Assembly (NCBI GenBank): GCA_964601805.1
Contig: CAZROW010000011.1
Span: 1-56,047 of the forward strand
DNA from: Eutrophocola sp964601805
GTDB lineage: Bacteria; Pseudomonadota; Gammaproteobacteria; Pseudomonadales; Pseudohongiellaceae
DNA length: 56,047 nucleotides
Reading direction: 5' to 3'
A program made the position numbers and the translations under genes. Shown here piece after piece: positions 1 through 7,820 of this stretch (the first letter of the stretch is position 1; every line of letters begins with the position of its first letter). The notes below the pieces were generated by a model. That model had not been told where the DNA came from, searched no databases, and saw only the letters and a list, made by a program, of their open reading frames with translations.

Positions 1-1
1 C

Positions 2-475
2 AAACAGAACCCCAAATGCCAGGGACACAACCGTGGGAATCAGGAACTGGGCCTGGAATATTTTCCCGGTTTCAGCAAGAAAGCCGCCAAGACCCTGCTG
101 GAATACCCCTGGTCTGGCAATGTGCGGGAACTGAAAAATGTGATTGAACGCTGCGTTTACCAGTCCGATGATCCAGACGCGCCGATCAAGGAAGTCAATT
201 TCGATCCCTTCGCCTCTCCTTACAGACCCCGGTCGACATCGGCATCCGCCAGCACCAGGTCGTCTGAAAGCAATAGCACGAACGAATTTGTCACGGACGA
301 GGACTTTGAATTCGGCTCGATTGGTTTCAAACACCAGGTTCAGGAATACGAAAAGAAGATACTGCGCGAAGCTCTCAAGCAGTGCCAGTTCAACCAGCGC
401 AAGACAGCGAAGTTACTCGACCTGAGTTACGATCAGTTGCGTGGTTACCTGCGCAAATACGATCTCAACAATTAA
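2..475 (+). CDS. pspF: PspF-type sigma-54 activator, C-terminal part (5' truncated by window edge)
   Basis: The frame is open from base 2 and ends at TAA 473-475, so only the C-terminal 157 codons are present. The segment LGLEYFPGF...YPWSGNVRELKNVIE is the end of an AAA+ sigma-54 interaction domain in the PspF style. After a Ser/Thr-rich linker comes a Fis-type helix-turn-helix (QRKTAKLLDLSYDQLRGYL) that would bind upstream activator sites. PspF activates the phage-shock psp operon with RNA polymerase-sigma54 and is itself inhibited by PspA. No psp genes follow here; in relatives they lie divergently, which would be off the window. The first ~14 codons do not look like the family (a Met/Arg-Glu-Leu-Gly helix is expected), possibly an edge artefact. 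Confidence 0.82.
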   Translation, partial: KQNPKCQGHNRGNQELGLEYFPGFSKKAAKTLLEYPWSGNVRELKNVIERCVYQSDDPDAPIKEVNFDPFASPYRPRSTSASASTRSSESNSTNEFVTDEDFEFGSIGFKHQVQEYEKKILREALKQCQFNQRKTAKLLDLSYDQLRGYLRKYDLNN

Positions 476-478
476 CGC

Positions 479-862
479 TTATAATCCCGGATCATCCCCG
501 GCGATCACGTTGGCACGCTCACGATGGCGTTTGACCCGGTAGACCAGGCTCAGCACGATGGTAACCACGATCCCCAGAAGAATGGCCATTACCAGCGGAA
601 TCAATGCGCGGATACTCGTTGTTGTATCGATTGTGATCAGGTCCAGCAAGAAGATGATAGTGGCCGGTGCCAGGATTTCCTCTTCGGGTAGCACGTACCA
701 GGGGGTAAAGATGACAGCCAGCAGGAAACTCTGCAGCAGGTAGGCCAGTTCACGCCAGAAATACCGCTTCATGAATTTCCAGCTGATGATACTGAAGACA
801 ATGCCAAAGACGAGATACACGCCCCAGGCACCAAGATACTCAGCAGTTTCCATAGAATTCAA
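479..862 (-). CDS. Small integral membrane protein of unknown function
   Basis: A 127-residue protein starting at TTG 862, or 124 residues from the ATG at 853, which I find equally likely because neither has a strong ribosome site. Three hydrophobic segments are visible (about residues 13-30, 38-60 and 85-110), followed by a basic, cytoplasm-type tail (VYRVKRHRERAN). The TTG start overlaps the TGA of the upstream ycgN-like gene, so it is probably the last gene of the recR-rnd-ycgL-ycgN run. I do not recognise a named family. It converges on the pspF-like gene with 3 bases between the stops and no terminator hairpin. Confidence 0.65.
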   Translation of the reverse strand: MNSMETAEYLGAWGVYLVFGIVFSIISWKFMKRYFWRELAYLLQSFLLAVIFTPWYVLPEEEILAPATIIFLLDLITIDTTTSIRALIPLVMAILLGIVVTIVLSLVYRVKRHRERANVIAGDDPGL

Positions 863-1305
863 TCTGCCCAGTCAATGAGATGTTCCTCGAACCCGTCCAC
901 GTGAACGAATTCTTCCGAGATGACCTTGCCGGTCACAGTATTGTCACTGGCAATAATCGCATCCCTGTTTCCGGTTAGCAAAGGATGCCAGTCGGGTAAT
1001 GGCTTGCCTTCCTTGACCAGACGATAGGCACAGGTGGCAGGTGCCCAGTCCAGGTCTTCCAGGTTTTCTGTGGTCAGCACAAGGCAGTCAGGGACCAGGG
1101 TTTTACGCTTCTTGTAGACAGTGCAATTGCACTTGTCCTGGTCAAGATACTGGCACACTACCCGCGTGTAGTGCACCTCGCCGGTATCCATGTCCTCGAG
1201 CTTGTGCAGGCAACACTTGGCGCAGCCATCGCACAGGGACTCCCATTCCTTTCGCGTCATTTCAGAAAGTGACTTGGTTTCCCAGAAAGGTTTTTGCCTG
1301 GCCAA
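859..1305 (-). CDS. ycgN: YcgN family cysteine-cluster protein (UPF0260)
   Basis: A 148-residue protein, the usual length for the YcgN/UPF0260 family. It opens with FWETKSLSEMT and carries a cysteine cluster, CDGCAKCC, near residues 26-33, with further Cys residues at VVCQYL, CNCTVY and DCLVL. The pattern resembles the YkgJ/CxxCxxCC zinc- or iron-sulfur-binding proteins; the biochemical role is not established. The start is TTG at 1305, supported by an AGGGGAGA ribosome site about 6 bases upstream. It lies 33 bases downstream of ycgL on the same strand and overlaps the next gene, suggesting one transcript with rnd and ycgL. Confidence 0.87.
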   Translation of the reverse strand: MARQKPFWETKSLSEMTRKEWESLCDGCAKCCLHKLEDMDTGEVHYTRVVCQYLDQDKCNCTVYKKRKTLVPDCLVLTTENLEDLDWAPATCAYRLVKEGKPLPDWHPLLTGNRDAIIASDNTVTGKVISEEFVHVDGFEEHLIDWAD

Positions 1306-1338
1306 GGTTAATCTCCCCTTCGCTTACGGGACACCGGT

Positions 1339-1617
1339 TCAGTCGCCATCAAACAGGACCTGCCCACTGATGTCCGGAGGTAACTGCAGGTAAAAGCCCT
1401 TGTCCTGGATATCCCTGAGTACCGTCTCGGCACTGGCCCGTGCCAGCTTGCGCTGCGGGCTGATTTCCAGTGTCATGACTTCTTTCAGGACGCCCATGCG
1501 CTTTTGCAGCTCTTCAGGAATATTGTCAGCACCGGCCTCACGCGGAACATAAACATACATCTCCTGTTCACGACTGCCCTTGAATATTGTACAAAGCATG
1601 TTGTCTGGCTCGGACAT
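1339..1617 (-). CDS. ycgL: YcgL domain protein
   Basis: A 92-residue protein matching the YcgL family: CTIFKGSREQEMYVYV at the N-terminus, a central LKEVMTLEISPQRKLARA, and a C-terminal GFYLQLPP. YcgL is a small alpha/beta cytoplasmic protein of unknown biochemical function, common in gammaproteobacteria and often next to rnd. The ATG at 1617 is used here, but an internal ATG at 1599 (MLCTIF) would fit the family N-terminus equally well. It lies 3 bases after the rnd stop, so translation is probably coupled. Confidence 0.88.
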   Translation of the reverse strand: MSEPDNMLCTIFKGSREQEMYVYVPREAGADNIPEELQKRMGVLKEVMTLEISPQRKLARASAETVLRDIQDKGFYLQLPPDISGQVLFDGD

Positions 1618-1620
1618 GGA

Positions 1621-2784
1621 TTACCTCATTGCCTCCACCAGGCCTGGTAATAAACAGGACTTACGCCAGCCTTCCAGCTCCAGGGGCAACTCGACACTGT
1701 CCACCCCCCTGGTATCCATGTCCTGCAACATACTGATCAACCAGCGTTTACGCACCAGCATCTCTACTGGCAGGGCCATTTCCTCGGCCCGTTTCTCGAC
1801 AAATTGCTGTCCTTTTTTGAGCCGGCTTTTTGCCTTGCCATCCAGCGGTCTAGGCAGTGAGGGCGGCCACTCGGATTCGGGCAGCGCGGCAGCGTTGTTC
1901 ACCAGTTCAAGCAATTCCTCGCCTTCGTAGTGCACAAACTGTTTACCTACGCCTTCCATGTTCGCCAGTTGAGCCAGGCTCACAGGCGCCATACGGGCAA
2001 TGTCGAGCAGGTTCCTGTCACGAATAATCCAGTTACGGGGTTTGTCCCGTTTGCGCGCCCTGAGTTCACGCCATGCTGCCAGCTCACGCAGGATGGCAAG
2101 TTGCTTGCGGTCAAGCTGCCATGCCCCCTTGATGTTCAGGTAATAGGTCGAGAAGTCTGCAAGCATTTCATTGCGATACTGCTGCAACAGGGTGTTGCAC
2201 TCCTCTTCCAGCCAGGCCAGCCTGCCCTGCTCTTCGAGTGCTGCTCGCTGCGACCGATAGATTTCGGGCAGGCAGGCAACATCCAGTGCAGCGTACTGTA
2301 ATTGCGTTTCAGTCAGGGGCCTTTGCAACCAGTCCGAACGGGTTTCTCCCTTGGGAATATCCACATCCAGGCTCATGTTGACCAGGTTCTGGTAGCTGAT
2401 ACCAAAGCCCTTGTTCAGTAATGCCGCTGCAATCTGGGTATCGAAAAGCGGTGCAGGCACCAGTTGCATGGCTGCCATGAAGACCTGCAGGTCTTCCGAG
2501 CAGGAATGGAAAACCTTGATTACTGCCTGGTTCAGCATCAGTGCCCTGAAGGATTCCCACTCGGTGATGGGTAACGGATCGATCAGGTAGCTGGTTTCAC
2601 CACCGTCATTAATCTGGATCAGGCCAACGTGCGGATAAAAGGTCGTGGTACGAATAAACTCGGTATCCATGGCCAGGAAATCACAGCTTTGCCAGTGGGA
2701 GCAAAGACTGTCGAGTTTGTCATTATCCGTGACCATCTCGAAAACAGTCGTCTCTGGGCGGTATTTCGATGAGGTAGTCGTCAT
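1621..2784 (-). CDS. rnd: Ribonuclease D
   Basis: A 387-residue 3'-5' exoribonuclease that trims tRNA precursors and other small RNAs. The DEDDy exonuclease domain occupies the first ~190 residues: Exo I is FLAMDTEFIR (D40 and E42), Exo II contains the Asp of CSEDLQVF, and Exo III is YAALDVACL with the diagnostic Tyr. An HRDC domain follows (about residues 205-290, LAILRELAAWREL and NLLDIARM), then a C-terminal HRDC-like tail. I chose ATG 2784, which is 5 bases beyond the recR stop, over a TTG at 2799 that would overlap recR and has no usable ribosome site. Confidence 0.95.
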   Translation of the reverse strand: MTTTSSKYRPETTVFEMVTDNDKLDSLCSHWQSCDFLAMDTEFIRTTTFYPHVGLIQINDGGETSYLIDPLPITEWESFRALMLNQAVIKVFHSCSEDLQVFMAAMQLVPAPLFDTQIAAALLNKGFGISYQNLVNMSLDVDIPKGETRSDWLQRPLTETQLQYAALDVACLPEIYRSQRAALEEQGRLAWLEEECNTLLQQYRNEMLADFSTYYLNIKGAWQLDRKQLAILRELAAWRELRARKRDKPRNWIIRDRNLLDIARMAPVSLAQLANMEGVGKQFVHYEGEELLELVNNAAALPESEWPPSLPRPLDGKAKSRLKKGQQFVEKRAEEMALPVEMLVRKRWLISMLQDMDTRGVDSVELPLELEGWRKSCLLPGLVEAMR

Positions 2785-2788
2785 GATG

Positions 2789-3406
2789 TCAGCTGCCAAT
2801 CACCTGGCGACCGGCCATTGAGTGCACGAGGGTACCACCATCGATATATTCCAGTTCACCACCAACAGGGACACCATGGGCAATACGTGACACTTTCAAC
2901 TCGCGCTCGCCTGGCACTGCTGCCTTGAGCTGCTCGGCGATATAGTAGGCAGTAGCCTCACCTTCCACCGTGGGATTGGTGGCCAGGATTACCTCGGTGA
3001 CCTCAGAGTCCGAAACCATTTCCACGAGACTGGTCACACCGATTTCATCCGGCCCGACACCATCAATGGGTGACAGGTGTCCCATCAGGACAAAATAAAG
3101 CCCTTTGTAGGTGGCGGTTTGCTCAATGGCAAAGACATCGGCGGGTGTCTCCACTACGCAAATGGTCTTCTGGTCCCTGCCGGGATTCTGGCAAATACGG
3201 CACAGCTCTTCCTCGGCAAGAGTGCGGCAACGCCTGCAATGACCCACACCATCCATGGCAGCCAGCAGGGCTTCGGCCAGCGCCTTGCCGCCCGCCCTGT
3301 CCTTCTCCAGGAAATGCAAAGCCATACGCTGTGCTGATTTCTGGCCAACACCGGGCAGGCGCCGAAAAGATTCGATCAGCTGGTCTATAAGGGGACTGTA
3401 ATTCAT
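2789..3406 (-). CDS. recR: Recombination mediator protein RecR
   Basis: A 205-residue RecR of normal length. RecR works with RecO (also in this window) to load RecA on gapped DNA coated by single-strand-binding protein. Visible parts are the N-terminal helix-hairpin-helix (FRRLPGVGQKSAQRMALHFL), a C4 zinc finger (CRRCRTLAEEELCRIC), and the Toprim domain starting ICVVETPADVFAIE and continuing through YFVLMGHLSPIDGVGP. The ATG start at 3406 lies 17 bases downstream of the ybaB stop; ybaB-recR is a classical gene pair downstream of dnaX. Confidence 0.97.
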   Translation of the reverse strand: MNYSPLIDQLIESFRRLPGVGQKSAQRMALHFLEKDRAGGKALAEALLAAMDGVGHCRRCRTLAEEELCRICQNPGRDQKTICVVETPADVFAIEQTATYKGLYFVLMGHLSPIDGVGPDEIGVTSLVEMVSDSEVTEVILATNPTVEGEATAYYIAEQLKAAVPGERELKVSRIAHGVPVGGELEYIDGGTLVHSMAGRQVIGS

Positions 3407-3423
3407 TCAGATGTCATTATTGT

Positions 3424-3744
3424 CTAGAAAGGAAACTTGAAGCCTTCAGGCATATTTAATCCTGACGCCATGCCGGCCAACTGGTCCTTGTTGTTCTCTG
3501 CCACTTTCCTGACCGCATCATTGACGGCAGCAGCCACCAGATCTTCAACCAGGGATTGTTCTTCCTGCATCAGCGACGAATCCAGGTTGACCTTGTTGAC
3601 CTGGTGCTTGCCATTCATGGTGACCTTGACCAGTCCTGCACCGGATTCGCCTGTGACTTCTTGTTCTGCAAGTTCTTTCTGGGCTTGCTGGAACTGTTCC
3701 TGCATCTGCTGCACCTGTTTCATCAGGTCGCCGAAATCTGTCAT
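3424..3744 (-). CDS. ybaB: YbaB/EbfC family nucleoid-associated protein
   Basis: A 106-residue protein of the YbaB/EbfC family, a DNA-binding dimer thought to associate with the nucleoid and, from its constant linkage, with recombination or replication genes. It starts with the typical MTDFGDLMKQVQQMQEQFQQAQ amphipathic helix and has the core GLVKVTMNGKHQVNKVNLD and LVEDLVAAAVNDA segments. The conserved C-terminal MASGLNMPEGF motif is present. It sits 29 bases downstream of dnaX and 17 bases upstream of recR on the same strand, the usual dnaX-ybaB-recR operon. Confidence 0.96.
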   Translation of the reverse strand: MTDFGDLMKQVQQMQEQFQQAQKELAEQEVTGESGAGLVKVTMNGKHQVNKVNLDSSLMQEEQSLVEDLVAAAVNDAVRKVAENNKDQLAGMASGLNMPEGFKFPF

Positions 3745-3773
3745 GTTGTCCTCTTGTTTCAGTAATGTTTGTA

Positions 3774-5633
3774 TCAGTAATGTTTGGGTGTTGTGGGTTC
3801 TATCGTGTCAGGCTGAATGGCACCGGAAAAGCGGTCAACAATCGCCTTGACCACGGCATCATTTTCAAATGCCTGACGTGCTGCCTGCAAGCGTTCATTG
3901 TCCTTGCGCTGGCGCCAGGCTGCCGGTGTTTCATCATCGATGGTGCCCGGCGTGATCTCGAGCTTTACAGCTTCACCAAAATACTGGTCCAGGGCACTGT
4001 TAATGCGCCGCTGGTGTTCTTCATTGAACACGGAGGTCTGGCTGGCATCCAGTACCAGGGTAACCTGGTTGCCGTTCACAGCACTGACCAGACAGTTGGC
4101 CGCAATACTGCGGGTTATGCCATCCAGGGGCAACTGGTGAAATACGTCAATCCACGTGTCGGCCCCAAAAGCTGCCAGGGTAACAGGCGCTTTACCTGGC
4201 TCTTCATCCTGGCCAGCGCCCTGCTTTTCCGGTGCCTGTGGCGGAGCGGCCGGGTCCCGGGGGCTGTGATCACTGTTAACGGAATCTGCTGCAGCTGCTG
4301 GCGGGCTGCCTGAATTGTCACGAACAGCTACGGGTGTCTCGGTAATACCGGAGGTCTCCGGCGCGGGTGGCGATTCAGGTTGGTCAGGCGATTGTGCAGC
4401 CTCTTGTTGATGATCATTATCTTGATCAACAGGCGCGGCTGCCGGTTCACTAACCGGCGCCTGGTTCAGTGGCGACTTTTTTTTTACGCTGGCAGCCTCG
4501 TCCTGGCTACCCGCGTTACCAGATGACGCAGGTTCAATAACGGCAGTTGCTGCGGGGGTAAAAGCCAGCATTCTCAGCAAGGCCATTTCCAGACCGGCCC
4601 GGGCATCGATGGCGAAAGGCAGGTCTTCCCTGCACTTGAGTGCTACCTGGTAATACAACTGCAGGGTTTCTGCAGGTAGCTGGCCGGCATGGGCCAAAAC
4701 ACGTTCCCTGTCACCCTGGGCATTATCAATGCCTTCGGGCAATGCCTGGGCAATGGCGACCCTGTGCAGGTAGGACTGCAGGTCGGCCAGTACCGCGGAG
4801 AAATCCGGGGCATGGTCGGCGGCATCCTCGGTGATGCCAAGTAATTTACCGGCATCCTGCGCCGCCAGTGCATCCACCAGTTCATGGATAACGCTCTGGT
4901 CTATGGTGCCGAGAAAACTGCGCACCTCGGTATCGGTAATATTGCCTTCGCAATAGCCAATCGCCTGGTCAAGCAAGGTCAGGCAATCGCGCACACTGCC
5001 CTGGGCTGCGCGACCCAGTTGCCAGAGTGCCGGTTCCTCAAAAGGAATTTTTTCCTCATCCAGAATATGCTTGATGTGCTCCACCAGGCGCTCAGGGCTG
5101 ATGTTCTTGAGGTTGAATTGCAGGCATCGTGACAACACGGTAACCGGCAGCTTCTGCGGATCGGTAGTGGCCAGCAGGAACTTGACGTGGGGTGGAGGCT
5201 CTTCCAGGGTTTTCAACAGGGCATTGAAGCTGTGCCCAGACAGCATGTGCACTTCGTCTATCAGGTAGACCTTGAAGCGGCCCCTGGTTGGAGAGTATTG
5301 CACGTTATCCAGCAGCTCCCGGGTGTCTTCCACTTTCGTTCGGGAGGCGGCATCCACTTCGATCAGGTCGATGAAGCGCCCTTCATCAATTTCCGTGCAG
5401 GCACTGCACTTGCCGCAAGGTTCGGAGGTGATGCCGGTTTCACAATTAAGACACCTGGCCAGGATGCGGGCAATGGTGGTTTTGCCGACACCGCGGGTGC
5501 CGGTGAACAGGTAGGCATGGTGCAGGCGATCATTATCAAGGGAATTGATGAGGGTTTTCAGGACATGTCCCTGGCCTGCCATCTCCCGAAAATTCCGGGG
5601 ACGCCACTTTCTTGCCAGTACCTGATATGTCAT
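3774..5633 (-). CDS. dnaX: DNA polymerase III subunits tau and (by frameshift) gamma
   Basis: A 619-residue tau subunit, the clamp-loader motor and organiser of the replisome. The AAA+ module is clear: Walker A GTRGVGKT, a four-Cys zinc module (CLNCETGITSEPCGKCSAC), Walker B LIDEVHML, and the sensor region ATTDPQKLPVTVLSRC. A Pro/Ala/Glu-rich linker (about residues 375-505) leads to the tau-specific C-terminal domain (WIDVFHQLPL...NEEHQRRIN) that contacts the polymerase. I chose the ATG at 5633 (MTYQVLARKWRP), the conserved family start; the frame is open further upstream into the SRP RNA gene, which I read as non-coding. A -1 frameshift site is listed separately. Confidence 0.96.
   Translation of the reverse strand: MTYQVLARKWRPRNFREMAGQGHVLKTLINSLDNDRLHHAYLFTGTRGVGKTTIARILARCLNCETGITSEPCGKCSACTEIDEGRFIDLIEVDAASRTKVEDTRELLDNVQYSPTRGRFKVYLIDEVHMLSGHSFNALLKTLEEPPPHVKFLLATTDPQKLPVTVLSRCLQFNLKNISPERLVEHIKHILDEEKIPFEEPALWQLGRAAQGSVRDCLTLLDQAIGYCEGNITDTEVRSFLGTIDQSVIHELVDALAAQDAGKLLGITEDAADHAPDFSAVLADLQSYLHRVAIAQALPEGIDNAQGDRERVLAHAGQLPAETLQLYYQVALKCREDLPFAIDARAGLEMALLRMLAFTPAATAVIEPASSGNAGSQDEAASVKKKSPLNQAPVSEPAAAPVDQDNDHQQEAAQSPDQPESPPAPETSGITETPVAVRDNSGSPPAAAADSVNSDHSPRDPAAPPQAPEKQGAGQDEEPGKAPVTLAAFGADTWIDVFHQLPLDGITRSIAANCLVSAVNGNQVTLVLDASQTSVFNEEHQRRINSALDQYFGEAVKLEITPGTIDDETPAAWRQRKDNERLQAARQAFENDAVVKAIVDRFSGAIQPDTIEPTTPKHY
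4441..4498 (-). promoter_or_regulatory. dnaX: Probable programmed -1 frameshift site in dnaX
   Basis: Within the linker coding region, a run of nine A followed by G (4485-4476 on the minus strand) contains A AAA AAG in the reading frame GTA AAA AAA AAG, the same heptamer used by E. coli dnaX. A purine-rich GAGG lies 12 bases upstream of the heptamer, and an inverted repeat with 7-bp arms (GCCGGTT/AACCGGC, 4-base loop, 4441-4458) starts 17 bases downstream. In the -1 frame only eight codons follow (V A T E P G A G) before TAG at 4452-4450, inside the hairpin. The product would be a 394-residue gamma-type protein. A nine-A run could also act by transcriptional slippage. Confidence 0.7.
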
Positions 5634-5778
5634 CGAATGAGTGTGAATCCAGTAAGGTAATTTAAAGTACTGCCTGGTCAGCGATTGTGCTGTTTTATCG
5701 GCTTTTCCGCATTTTATCGGCAAAGCTGACAGCTGATCCGGTTGCCAGTTTCCTGGCTGCAGTCGTTTTCCTGCTGGA

Positions 5779-5877
5779 GGTACCTCCTGCCAGCCACACC
5801 CCGGCACATGAATCAGCCATTACCGCTGCTCCCTTCCGGGCCTGACGGGGTTCACAACCTATCATTGCGAGGGGACC
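5779..5877 (-). ncRNA. ffs: Signal recognition particle RNA (4.5S RNA)
   Basis: On the minus strand, positions 5846-5825 read GTCAGGCCCGGAAGGGAGCA, the nearly invariant apical hairpin of bacterial small SRP RNA (asymmetric internal loop plus GGAA tetraloop) bound by Ffh. The flanks GAACCCC and GGTAATGGC continue the helix, and the ends GGTCCCCTC (from 5877) and GAGGTACC (to 5779) can close it, giving about 99 nt, the usual size. The ends are estimated by pairing. It lies just upstream of dnaX in the same direction, with about 145 bases between its 3' end and the dnaX ATG; I see no clear terminator in between. Confidence 0.92.
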
Positions 5878-6035
5878 GACAAGAGATACCACTAAGCAAA
5901 TCCCGGCCTGCACCGGGTACCTTCGATAGTAAACGGTTTGCAAGCTGTTTCAAAGTGCAGCGCACCAGGGACAGCGCAAACCAGCCGCGCATTATGGGGA
6001 AATCATGGTTCTGAATCAACCGCTAACCGACCCTG

Positions 6036-7592
6036 TTATTGCGGAGAGAGAGTCACCGGGCTGATTTCAAAGCCGGCTTCGCGCAGGTGGGTGATAACAC
6101 TGTCTTCCCCCAGCAAATGGGCTGAGCCCACCACGACAAAATACTGACCGGGGGCGGCCTCGGCAAAGCTGCCTATGGTCTCTGCCATATCGATATTGCG
6201 ATTGGTGTACAGGGCTTCCATCAGGGCCTCCATGTCAATCCTGTCACTGTCAGACAGTGTTTCCTCGGCAAAGTCAGCAAACAGCATCTCTGTCAGGGGT
6301 TCCTTGTCGGCACACTGCCAGGCAGAAACCAGGGACTCTATTTCGCTGGTCCCGGTATCAAATGATTTCAGGGTATAGGCCAGGTAAGACTCCGCGTTGA
6401 GCTGCTGCAAAAAGCCGATTTGTTCCTGGATACTTTCCAGCTCAAGAATTTCGGCAGACTCCGGTTTCTGTGACAGGAAATAACTTTCCAGGCCGTATTG
6501 CGGCTGGTAGCCAAGAGCATTCATTTGCAGACCAGTGAGCATGAGGGTCAGGAACCAGGGCTGCATGCCCATGAAGTTTTCTGCCGGCAAGCCCATATCG
6601 CCCATAATGCGTCTGAAATCACGGATGATTTCAGGTGCAACCACGTCCTCCAGTGTCTGCCCTTGTGGCAACATGCCGCGGGTTTGCATGCTTACAATGA
6701 CAGCCGGATCGGTCGCCATATTGGGATCCACTTCGAACACCACGTAATCCGAGTCCCTGTATATGGCTTCTATTTTTTCCGGCAGGGGATAAAAATCCGG
6801 TTTGCCCACATGGATGGAGCCAAACAGGTAGAGCTCGGTGCCCTTGCCTGCCAGCGCCGGGCTTTCCACCTGCCACAACATGGAGGCCGTGGGATCAGGG
6901 CATGATTGTGTTACAGATCCTCGTTCCTGAGCACGGGAGAGCGTAACTCCCTCAAGACTGGCTTCATTCAGGCGCGAATCCAGGTTTTCCCATACTGGTT
7001 GCCAGCCACTGTCGGCATTGATCGCATCACGCAACTCAACGTCGGCAAAGGCCGCGTCAACGACATCGGCAAAGGCTTCCCAGCCCGACCGGGAGGTCCA
7101 GGCTGCCATACGAATGACCTGGCTATCAGGTAATAAAGCCACCCTTTCCTGGAAACGCAGTCCCAGTTGGGGGTGGAAGTAATCCAGCTGCATGGCGCTG
7201 TCATCAGTGGACAGCCTGATACTGGTGATTTCCATGCCCTGGCTCGTGATGCCCTGGGCAAGGATCTGGCCGTAGGCCTCCAGGTCATCAAAAAAGGTCT
7301 CGGACAACAGCCGGAGAAAGAGCTGTTCATTTTCATGCAAGCCAATAAACAAGGGCGATTCATTGGGTCCCTTGTCAGGGGGAAAGTTGGGTTTCAGGAC
7401 ATCCGGGGCCTGCTCCCTGCTGGTGATAATGTTCCACCGGTCGGTAAAAGCCCCGCGTACCCCCACAAACTCGTTTCTGTAGATGGCAGAGGTACTGATG
7501 GCCTGTGCACTGGCCCATTGGCTGTGGCCAGCCAGGCAAATGACCAGCAAGGTCAATAAACGCAACGTGTGGCGCGGCAAGGAAAAAGACAT
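6036..7592 (-). CDS. TraB/GumN family protein with N-terminal extension
   Basis: A secreted or periplasmic protein of about 518 residues. The ATG at 7592 is preceded by GGTAGG at good distance; an in-frame ATG at 7607 would add 5 residues. A signal peptide is visible (LLTLLVICLAGHSQWASAQ). The C-terminal half (about residues 235-515) is a TraB/GumN domain, recognisable by LYLFGSIHVGKPDFYPLP at its start and VVVGSAHLLGEDSVITHLREAG near its end; these GxxH motifs are the presumed metal site in the related TIKI metalloproteases. The N-terminal ~200 residues form an extra domain I do not recognise. A single Cys pair (TQSCPD and AWQCAD) may form a disulfide. The substrate is unknown. Confidence 0.8.
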   Translation of the reverse strand: MSFSLPRHTLRLLTLLVICLAGHSQWASAQAISTSAIYRNEFVGVRGAFTDRWNIITSREQAPDVLKPNFPPDKGPNESPLFIGLHENEQLFLRLLSETFFDDLEAYGQILAQGITSQGMEITSIRLSTDDSAMQLDYFHPQLGLRFQERVALLPDSQVIRMAAWTSRSGWEAFADVVDAAFADVELRDAINADSGWQPVWENLDSRLNEASLEGVTLSRAQERGSVTQSCPDPTASMLWQVESPALAGKGTELYLFGSIHVGKPDFYPLPEKIEAIYRDSDYVVFEVDPNMATDPAVIVSMQTRGMLPQGQTLEDVVAPEIIRDFRRIMGDMGLPAENFMGMQPWFLTLMLTGLQMNALGYQPQYGLESYFLSQKPESAEILELESIQEQIGFLQQLNAESYLAYTLKSFDTGTSEIESLVSAWQCADKEPLTEMLFADFAEETLSDSDRIDMEALMEALYTNRNIDMAETIGSFAEAAPGQYFVVVGSAHLLGEDSVITHLREAGFEISPVTLSPQ

Positions 7593-7820
7593 CGGGAACC
7601 TACCCATAATCAGCTTATGCAGTCATTGTAAAAAAAATTGCCGGGGATTACAGGAATCACGACAGGAAAAAGTGAAAATGTGAAGTGGTGGCGGGTAATT
7701 GGAAGGTTCGCATGAACTGGCGACTGAACCAAAAAACCCGTTCTTCCCTGAACAGGTAGTATGAATCTAGCATAAAAATCCAGGAATGGAACATTTCTTT
7801 TGTAACTTTTTGTATATGAA

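Noticed and set aside
5634..5807. Extended dnaX start at 5807 giving a 677-residue protein
   Set aside because: The extra 58 residues include the SRP RNA sequence and do not match DnaX; MTYQVLARKWRP at 5633 is the family start.
7620..7800. A 38-codon minus-strand frame considered as a leader peptide substrate of the C39 exporter
   Set aside because: It has no double-glycine motif, no ribosome site and an unusual composition.
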